DNA of 64,000 nucleotides from Palsa-504 sp963787645. Its GTDB lineage: Bacteria > Actinomycetota > Actinomycetes > Streptosporangiales > Streptosporangiaceae. The DNA lies in NCBI GenBank assembly GCA_963787645.1, contig CAWBDS010000013.1:381261-445260 (forward strand), given 5' to 3'. The translations under genes were made by a program, and so were the position numbers. Below the pieces are notes generated by a model that saw nothing but the letters and a program-made list of their open reading frames with translations, was not told where the DNA came from and did no database searches. Positions 58,360-64,000 of this stretch are shown here, piece after piece (position 1 is the first letter of the stretch; every line of letters starts with the position of its first letter).

Positions 58360-59031
58360 ATGACCGCTGACGTGACCGGCGTCCTGCGCGAGACCAGCCT
58401 GCTTCGCGCGGTGCCAGCCGAAGACCTCGAGGCCATCGTCGCGGCCTCCCGGCTGCGGCGCTTCCGCCGCGGCCAGGTGGTGTTCACCACTAGCGATCCG
58501 GGTGACACCGTGATCGTGGTTATCTCCGGCCGGGTCAAGGTCACCGCCCGCTCGGCGGACGGCGGCGAGCTGACGCTGGCCGTCATCCACCCCGGCGGCC
58601 TGCTCGGCGAGCTGGGGGTGGTCGACGGCGGCCCCCGGTCCGCGGACGCCGAGACCCTGGAGGAATGCCAGCTGCTGCTGATCCCGCGCGACACGATCCG
58701 GGACATCTGCGCGCGGGTCCCGGCGGCGGCCGATGCGCTGACCACTTCCCTTGCGGCCACGCTGCGCCGCCTGACCGAGGCCACCGCCGACCTGGTCTTC
58801 CTTGATCTGCCGCGCCGGGTCGCGAAGATCCTGCTCAGCCAGCCCCGGGGCGACGACGGGGTCATCGAGCCCCGGATGAGCCAGGAAGAACTGGCCCACC
58901 AGGCCGGGAGCACCCGGCAGAGCGTCAACGCGGCGCTGCGCGGCTTCGAGCGGCGCGGCTGGATCGAGATGCACGACCGGGCCATCGCGGTGAAACAGCC
59001 GGACGCGCTGGGCCGGTTCGGGTCACCGTGA
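58360..59031 (+). CDS. Crp/Fnr-family transcriptional regulator
   Basis: A 223-residue cyclic-nucleotide-binding-type activator/repressor. The beta-roll has RFRRGQVVFTTSDPGDTVIVVISGRVKV and HPGGLLGELGVVDGGPRSADAETLEECQLLLI; the pocket lacks the RS phosphate-binding pair typical of cAMP binders. The C-terminal winged helix is MSQEELAHQAGSTRQSVNAALRGFERRGWI. ATG 58360 is divergent from the hydrolase gene, with 84 bases between them. It resembles Fnr-type proteins without the N-terminal Cys, so oxygen sensing is not implied. The next gene encodes a second, DNA-binding-free nucleotide-binding protein. Confidence 0.94.
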   Translation: MTADVTGVLRETSLLRAVPAEDLEAIVAASRLRRFRRGQVVFTTSDPGDTVIVVISGRVKVTARSADGGELTLAVIHPGGLLGELGVVDGGPRSADAETLEECQLLLIPRDTIRDICARVPAAADALTTSLAATLRRLTEATADLVFLDLPRRVAKILLSQPRGDDGVIEPRMSQEELAHQAGSTRQSVNAALRGFERRGWIEMHDRAIAVKQPDALGRFGSP

Positions 59032-59098
59032 TCACATGGAGACCGAACGCCCCAGGAAGATCCTGGTTAGCACCGAGACGTGCGCGTAGCATCGTGGC

Positions 59099-59506
59099 AT
59101 GACGACGCCTCAAGAGGTACTTGCTAAGGTCCCGTTGTTCTCGATGCTTTCGAAGAAGGACTTGGCCAGGCTCGCGACTAACGCGCACGAGCGGACATTT
59201 CCGGCCGGGGCGGTGCTTACCGAACAAGATGAGAGCGGCGTCACTTTCGGCGTCATCGTCGAGGGTGAGGCGGCCGTCGATGTCCACGGCAAAGCCGCTC
59301 GCAAGCTGGGCCCCGGCGACTATTTCGGCGAGATGGCGCTGATCGACCATTCCTACCGGTCGGCCACGATTACCGCCGAAACGGAGCTGCGCTGCCTGCT
59401 GTTCACCGCCTGGGTCTTCCGGCCGTTCGCTATGGAACACCCGGAAACGGCGTGGGCGCTGCTCGAATTGATGGTGCAGCGCGTTCGCGACGCCGAGTCC
59501 AGGTAA
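59099..59506 (+). CDS. Stand-alone cyclic nucleotide-binding domain protein
   Basis: A 135-residue protein that consists of a single cNMP-binding beta-roll without a helix-turn-helix. VLAKVPLFSMLSKKDLARLATNAHERTFPAGAVL is the first half; FGVIVEGEAAVDVHG and KLGPGDYFGEMALIDHSYRSATITAETELRCLLF hold the phosphate-binding cassette G-E-M-A-L with R-S-A-T. The R in RSATI should contact the cyclic phosphate, unlike the neighbouring Crp protein. ATG 59099 has no clear ribosome site. Such proteins can sense cAMP or act as partners for the nearby guanylate/adenylate cyclase-like protein at 60428. Confidence 0.92.
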   Translation: MTTPQEVLAKVPLFSMLSKKDLARLATNAHERTFPAGAVLTEQDESGVTFGVIVEGEAAVDVHGKAARKLGPGDYFGEMALIDHSYRSATITAETELRCLLFTAWVFRPFAMEHPETAWALLELMVQRVRDAESR

Positions 59507-59521
59507 AGCGCGGTCCTGACC

Positions 59522-60364
59522 TTATAGGTAAAGCGTCTTTCCCTCCGCGGCGACCATAACCGGGACCGGCGCCGCGGCGAATCGCCGCGCCACCTGGTCG
59601 AGCGCGTCGTCGGTCCGGTCCGGCCGATGGTGGAACAGCACCACCTGCCGAGCTCCCGCCCGCTTGGCCAGCGCCACCGAGTAGTCGGCTGCGGCGTGCC
59701 CGAACGCCGCCTCGGCCGCCACCTCCTCGGCCAGCAGCTGCGCGTCGTGTATGACTACGTCCGCGTCCGCGGCCAGTTCCATGGCGGCGGCGTGGTACTC
59801 ACCCCAGCCGTCCGGGCCCGGGCCGAGCGCGGTCGGGCAGTGATCGGTGATGTAGGCCGCCGCCGAACGCCCGTCGCTGACCCGGTACCCGAGCGTCCGG
59901 CCGCCCTTGTGCGGAATCTCGCGCACCTGGACGGTAAACCCGACGGTCTCGAGCTGACCGGGCGAGATCGTGCCGAAGCTCCAGCGGCCCCGCAGCTGGC
60001 TGGGGCGGATCGGGAAGTGCGGCGGAGACATGGCCCGGCCTAGGACTTGCTCGGCGTCCACGCCGTCCTGCTGGTCGGGAAGCAGCAGGCTCACCCGGGC
60101 GTCGTCGCGGTCTCCGCCGCGGAAGAAGGGCAGACCCTGGACGTGGTCCCAGTGCAGGTGGGTGAGCAAGATCGTGCCGGTGAATGCCTGGCCGCCCAGC
60201 AGCCCGGTGACCTGCCGTACCCCGGTGCCCACGTCGAGGATCAGCGTGGGCGCCGAAGCCTCGTCGTGGGCCACCGCCACGCAGGAGGTATGGCCGCCGT
60301 ACCGGACGAACTCCGCACCGGGAGCCGGTGTCGACCCGCGGACCCCGCAGAATGTCAGCCGCAC
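59522..60364 (-). CDS. MBL-fold metallo-hydrolase
   Basis: A 280-residue metallo-beta-lactamase-fold enzyme. MRLTFCGVRGSTPAPGAEFVRYGGHTSCVAV is the opening strand pair and LLTHLHWDHVQGLPFF supplies the HxHxDH metal motif. Further ligands are visible in AAYITDHCP, VVIHDAQLL (Asp) and VLFHHRPDRTDD (the final His). It resembles the RNase Z/cAMP-phosphodiesterase subgroup of MBL hydrolases that act on cyclic nucleotides or small phosphodiesters, which is notable beside a CNB protein and a nucleotide cyclase-like gene; a phosphodiesterase function is inference. It is divergent from the cyclase gene, with 63 bases between. Confidence 0.93.
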   Translation of the reverse strand: MRLTFCGVRGSTPAPGAEFVRYGGHTSCVAVAHDEASAPTLILDVGTGVRQVTGLLGGQAFTGTILLTHLHWDHVQGLPFFRGGDRDDARVSLLLPDQQDGVDAEQVLGRAMSPPHFPIRPSQLRGRWSFGTISPGQLETVGFTVQVREIPHKGGRTLGYRVSDGRSAAAYITDHCPTALGPGPDGWGEYHAAAMELAADADVVIHDAQLLAEEVAAEAAFGHAAADYSVALAKRAGARQVVLFHHRPDRTDDALDQVARRFAAAPVPVMVAAEGKTLYL

Positions 60365-60427
60365 CGCCCAAGCCTAGCGAGCTGCTCGGCTTGACAGTCC
60401 TGATGGCGCTAGCGTAAGCACGTTTGG

Positions 60428-63400
60428 GTGACGTGCGGGCAGTGCGGTGCGTCCCTGGGAGAGGGCGACCGTTTCTGTGGGGATTGCGGGGCCGCCGTAG
60501 GCGGGTGCCCGGCGTGCGGTGAGCCGCTTACTCCCGGCAAGCGCTTTTGCCGTGCCTGCGGTTCGCCGGTGGCCGCGGCCGTGCGTCCCTCGACCGCGGG
60601 GCCGGCGATCGCGGGCGGTCCCGGATACGGTCCGGACCCGGTGGCCGAGCGGCGGGTGTGCTCCGTGCTGTTCTGCGATGTCGTGGGCTTCACCCCGCTG
60701 TCGGAGTCGCGGGACCCCGAGGCCGTGCGCGAGCTGCTCACCCAGTACTTCGCCGTCGCCCGGACCATTATCGGCCGGTACGGCGGAACGATCGAGAAGT
60801 TCATCGGCGACGCCGTCATGGCGGTCTGGGGCACCCCGGCGGCTACCGAAGGGGACGCGGAGCGCGCCGTACGCGCCGCGCTGGACCTGGTGGCCGCGGT
60901 GGAGACACTGGGCGCCGAGGCCGCCGTGCCGGGCCTGGCGGCCCGGGCGGGCGTGGTGACCGGCGAGGTGGCGGTCAGCTTGGGAGCGGTGGGCGAGGGC
61001 ATGGTCGCCGGCGACGCGGTAAATACCGCGGCCCGCGTGCAATCGGTCGCCGCGGCCGGCCAGGTCCTGGTGGACGCGGCCACCCACCGGCTGGCGGGCA
61101 GCGCGATCGGGTTTGCCGAGGCCGGGTCGCATCAGCTGAAGGGCAAGACCGAGCCGCAGGAACTGTGGCGGGCCACGCGGGTTCTGTCCTGGGTCGGCGG
61201 CAGCCAGCGGATGGACGGCCTGGAGGCGCCGCTGACCGGGCGGGACGCGGAACTGCGCACGGTCCGGGAACTGTTCCACGCCACCGCCGAACGCCGGGTG
61301 CCGCGGCTGGTGCTGATCTCCGGCCCGGCCGGGGTGGGCAAGTCCCGGCTGGGCTGGGAGTTCGAGAAGTACGCCGACGGCCTGGCGCAGGAGCTGTGGT
61401 GGCACCGCGGCCGGTGCCTGTCCTACGGCGAGGGAGTGGCGTTCTGGGCCCTGGCTGAGATCGTCCGGCAGCGTCTGGGCATCGCCGAGGAAGACCCCGC
61501 GGAGGTCGCCGCGGCCAAGCTGCAGGACGGCCTGGACCGGTTCGTCGCCGATCCAGGCGAACGGGCGTACGCCGGCACGCGGCTGAGCCGGCTGCTCGGC
61601 GTCCCCTTCGCCGGGGACAGCGGGTCCGGCTTGTCCCGCGAGGAGCTGTTCGCGGGCTGGCGCCTGTTCTTCGAACGCCTGGCGGCGGTCCAGACGCTGG
61701 TCCTGATGGTCGAGGACGCGCAGTACGCCGACGCGGGCCTGCTTGATTTCCTGGACTACCTCATCGACTGGACGCGGAACCTGCCCGTGTACGTGCTGGT
61801 GTTCGCGCGCCCCGAGCTTGGCCAGGTCCGGCCCGGGCTCGGCACCGGGCGCAACCGCAGCACGCTCACCTTGGATCCGCTCGACGAGGCGTCGATGGAC
61901 ACGCTGGTGGACGCGCTGGTGCCGGGAATGCCGCCGCCGGCCCGGGCCAAGATCACCGCGCAGGCCCAGGGGATACCGCTGTTCGCGGTGGAGACGGTCC
62001 GGTCGCTGGTCGATCGGGACATCGTGCGGCCGGTCGAGGGGGTCTACCGGCTGACCGGCGATGTCGGGGAACTGATCGTCCCGGACAGCCTGCACGCGCT
62101 GCTGGCCGCTCGGCTGGACGCCCTGGACCCCGGCGTGCGCCGGCTGGTCAGCGACGCCGCGGTGCTGGGCAGCAGCTTCCCCGCCGAGGCGCTGATCGCG
62201 ATCTGCGGGCGAGACGAGCCGTCGGTGCGGGCCGCGCTGGCTGAACTGGTACACCGCGAGGTGCTGAGCGTGTCCGCGGACCCGCTGTCGCCGGAGCGCG
62301 GCAGCTACCGCTTCTCCCAGGAGATGCTGCGCCAGGTGGCCTACGACATCCTGTCCCGCCGTGACCGCAAGACGCGCCACCTCACCGTGGCCGGGCACCT
62401 GCGGACCGCCTTCCCCGGCGACGGGGAAGAGGTCATCGACGTCGTGGCCCGGCACTACCTGGACGCGCTGAACGCCATCCCCGATGATCCCGACGCCACC
62501 GAGATCCGCGGTCAGGCCATCGTGGCCCTGATCCGGGCGGGCGACCGGGCCAAGCGCACCGGTGCCCCTGGCCAGGCAGCGACCAGCTATGCTTCCGCCG
62601 CCGAGCTGACCCTCTCCGGCCCGGCGGACGGCGACGGGCCCGCCAGCCGGTGGCCGGACGCGGCCAGCCTCTGGGAACGCGCCGCCGGGGCGGCGGTGGC
62701 CAGCGGGCACTACGCCGCGGCCATCGACTTTGCCGGGCAGGCCAGTGACCAGTACCAGGGCCGTGGCCAGGTCCGCGCCGCGGCGCGGGCCCAGGGTATC
62801 GCCGGGCGGGCGCTGACCTCATGGGGACGCGTGGCCGAGGGACGCGATCAGCTCACGGCCGCGCTCGAGGTCCTGCGGACCGATCCCGACACCGACACCG
62901 TGCAGGTCCTGCAGGACCTGGCCGTCCTGGAGGTCTTCGCCGGGTCGGCCGACGCCGAGCGGCTGTCCGCCGAGGCGATCAGCCTCGGCCAGTCCCTCGA
63001 CGTCGACACCAGCCTGCTCAGCGGCTTGTTCCGGGTCCGCGGGGTCTACCACGGCATCGGCGGCCGCCGGCCCCAGGCCACCGCGTACTTCCGGGAAAGC
63101 GCGCGGCTCGCCACCTTGGCCGACGATAGCTCCAAGCTCGGCATTGCCCTGGTCAACTTGACCGACTCGATCACGACCACCGACCCGTCCGCGGCCGTGG
63201 AGTCGGCGCGGTCGGCCATCGGCCATCTCCGCCGGGCCGGAGAGCGGGACGGCCTGGCCATCGCGACCGGGAACCTGATCCAGGCCCTGCTGATGCTCGG
63301 CCACTGGGATGCCGCCGATCAGGAACTGAGCCAGACCGCCAATTCCGATGTACTGCAGGATCTTCCGCTGCTGTCGTGCTATCGGGGCCTGCTGGCCGCG

Positions 63401-64000
63401 CTGCGCGGCGACGCCAGCACCGCCAGTACTATGCTCGCCGGCCTGGGCGACCTGCGGACCAGCGAGGACCTGCAGACCAGGTTGATGATCAGCCTGCTCG
63501 AGGCGGCCGCCGCCGCCGCCCGCCGCCAGCCTGCCGACGCGCTGCGTCACGCCCGCGGCACGCTCGGGCACGTGCCCGTGCTCGGGGTCAGCGCCGAGGA
63601 CCAGCGGTGGGCCTGGACCCTGGCCGCTCGCGCCGCGTACGAGCTGCGGGACGTTGCCGCCGCGCGCGAAATGCTCTCCCTGCTCGACTCCTACCAGCCG
63701 GGGCAGATCGCCCCGATGCTGCGGGCCGAGCGTGACCTGGCCCGGGCCCGGCTGGCCGCCGCCGACGGCGACCAGGGCGCCGCGGCGTCGTTCGAGGCCG
63801 CCCTGACCAGCCTGCGCGAGCGGGGCACCCCGTACCACCTGGCCCACGGCCTGCTGGACTACGCCGAGTACCTGACCAAAGACGACGACACCGACGCCGC
63901 CGCCCCGGCCGTGGTGGAGGCTCGCGAGATCGGCCGCCGCCTGCGCTGCCAGCCCCTGCTGTACCGCGCCGACGCCATCGACAGCGCGTCATCCCCGAGC
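60428..64000 (+). CDS. Zinc-ribbon, nucleotidyl-cyclase and AAA-type ATPase regulator (partial)
   Basis: An open frame of 1191 codons that runs off the right edge. It starts at GTG with two Cys4 zinc ribbons (VTCGQCGASLGEGDRFCGDCG and CPACGEPLTPGKRFCRACGS), then a class-III nucleotidyl cyclase domain (CSVLFCDVVGFTPLSESRDPE with the metal-binding Asp, and GEVAVSLGAVGEGMVAGDAVNTAARVQ), then an AAA/STAND-type ATPase with Walker A GPAGVGKSRL and Walker B TLVLMVEDAQ. A helical TPR-like region fills the rest. This is the mycobacterial/streptomycete adenylate-cyclase-plus-LuxR-like architecture, although any C-terminal HTH lies beyond the window. Cyclase activity would supply ligand to the CNB protein nearby. 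Confidence 0.9.
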   Translation, partial: MTCGQCGASLGEGDRFCGDCGAAVGGCPACGEPLTPGKRFCRACGSPVAAAVRPSTAGPAIAGGPGYGPDPVAERRVCSVLFCDVVGFTPLSESRDPEAVRELLTQYFAVARTIIGRYGGTIEKFIGDAVMAVWGTPAATEGDAERAVRAALDLVAAVETLGAEAAVPGLAARAGVVTGEVAVSLGAVGEGMVAGDAVNTAARVQSVAAAGQVLVDAATHRLAGSAIGFAEAGSHQLKGKTEPQELWRATRVLSWVGGSQRMDGLEAPLTGRDAELRTVRELFHATAERRVPRLVLISGPAGVGKSRLGWEFEKYADGLAQELWWHRGRCLSYGEGVAFWALAEIVRQRLGIAEEDPAEVAAAKLQDGLDRFVADPGERAYAGTRLSRLLGVPFAGDSGSGLSREELFAGWRLFFERLAAVQTLVLMVEDAQYADAGLLDFLDYLIDWTRNLPVYVLVFARPELGQVRPGLGTGRNRSTLTLDPLDEASMDTLVDALVPGMPPPARAKITAQAQGIPLFAVETVRSLVDRDIVRPVEGVYRLTGDVGELIVPDSLHALLAARLDALDPGVRRLVSDAAVLGSSFPAEALIAICGRDEPSVRAALAELVHREVLSVSADPLSPERGSYRFSQEMLRQVAYDILSRRDRKTRHLTVAGHLRTAFPGDGEEVIDVVARHYLDALNAIPDDPDATEIRGQAIVALIRAGDRAKRTGAPGQAATSYASAAELTLSGPADGDGPASRWPDAASLWERAAGAAVASGHYAAAIDFAGQASDQYQGRGQVRAAARAQGIAGRALTSWGRVAEGRDQLTAALEVLRTDPDTDTVQVLQDLAVLEVFAGSADAERLSAEAISLGQSLDVDTSLLSGLFRVRGVYHGIGGRRPQATAYFRESARLATLADDSSKLGIALVNLTDSITTTDPSAAVESARSAIGHLRRAGERDGLAIATGNLIQALLMLGHWDAADQELSQTANSDVLQDLPLLSCYRGLLAALRGDASTASTMLAGLGDLRTSEDLQTRLMISLLEAAAAAARRQPADALRHARGTLGHVPVLGVSAEDQRWAWTLAARAAYELRDVAAAREMLSLLDSYQPGQIAPMLRAERDLARARLAAADGDQGAAASFEAALTSLRERGTPYHLAHGLLDYAEYLTKDDDTDAAAPAVVEAREIGRRLRCQPLLYRADAIDSASSPS

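Noticed and set aside
57217..58974. Hydrolase start extended to 58974
   Set aside because: The added region is antisense to the Crp gene; the hydrolase fold begins at 58275.
60374..62710. 778-codon minus-strand frame opposite the cyclase regulator
   Set aside because: Antisense shadow of a GC-rich gene; no recognisable domains and no ribosome site.
1..64000. tRNA, rRNA, integrase or transposase signatures
   Set aside because: None could be recognised by eye on either strand; I found no mobile-element gene even where genes are broken.

Overview
The window is high-GC DNA with strong third-position GC bias, frequent GTG/TTG starts, ATGA/TTGA start-stop overlaps and actinobacterial gene families (DUF3618, DUF1707, DUF5937-type ArsR, GAF-ANTAR, SpoIIE-type phosphatases, stand-alone Clp_N proteins, MMPL transporters). 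It is a chromosomal accessory region of an actinomycete; I cannot name the genus. I found no rRNA, tRNA, CRISPR array, integrase or transposase.

Layout. 1-5.2 kb: the end of a large-subunit catalase with a coupled helical protein, a C45-type acyltransferase with a Trp-rich repeat, an envelope-stress pair (holin-like protein and DUF3618), an SDR, and remnants of mscL and a NIPSNAP gene. 5.2-13.8 kb: a fused FAD/Fe-S oxidoreductase, a VapBC module, STAS and GAF-ANTAR regulators, an FAD oxidoreductase, a collapsed GNAT gene, an FKBP isomerase and a Clp_N/UVR protein. 13.8-24.7 kb: a HerA-like ATPase, a GMC dehydrogenase with its small subunit and an EthD-like protein, a DHA2 efflux pump, a MarR regulator and a Tat-exported BBE oxidase. 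24.7-28.5 kb: two tandem paralogous secreted proteins that I do not recognise. 28.8-32.1 kb: a SpoIIE phosphatase, histidine kinase and response regulator. 32.1-41.5 kb: a broken dienelactone hydrolase gene followed by 17-bp repeats, an aldo/keto reductase, a second-type DnaN clamp, an orphan FtsX permease, two DUF1707 proteins, and an ArsR/coiled-coil/sensor-domain operon. 41.5-52.7 kb: an MMPL exporter, a divergent ArsR/MFS pair, an SDR, an unrecognised Rossmann protein, a frameshifted two-component system and a frameshifted MFS pump. 52.8-64 kb: a hydrolase-P450 pair, an aldo/keto reductase, an RHH plus Doc/Clp_N-fusion module, a hydrolase, two cyclic-nucleotide-binding proteins, an MBL hydrolase, and a zinc-ribbon/cyclase/ATPase regulator that runs off the right edge.

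How the genes fit together. Most of the window consists of short operons for redox metabolism, drug export and signalling rather than one pathway. Two themes stand out. First, Clp_N domains without an unfoldase occur twice, and both proteins end in a similar coiled coil finishing LREHGI; one copy is fused to a degenerate Doc/Fic domain and coupled to a ribbon-helix-helix gene, which looks like a toxin-antitoxin module rewired to proteolysis. Second, the two secreted paralogues and the adjacent signalling operon share an ATCCGAC promoter element.

Quality. At least six genes are interrupted by single-base gains or losses, usually in short G/C runs. They may be sequencing errors or true decay. 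These genes are annotated over their full homologous span with the breakpoints given.
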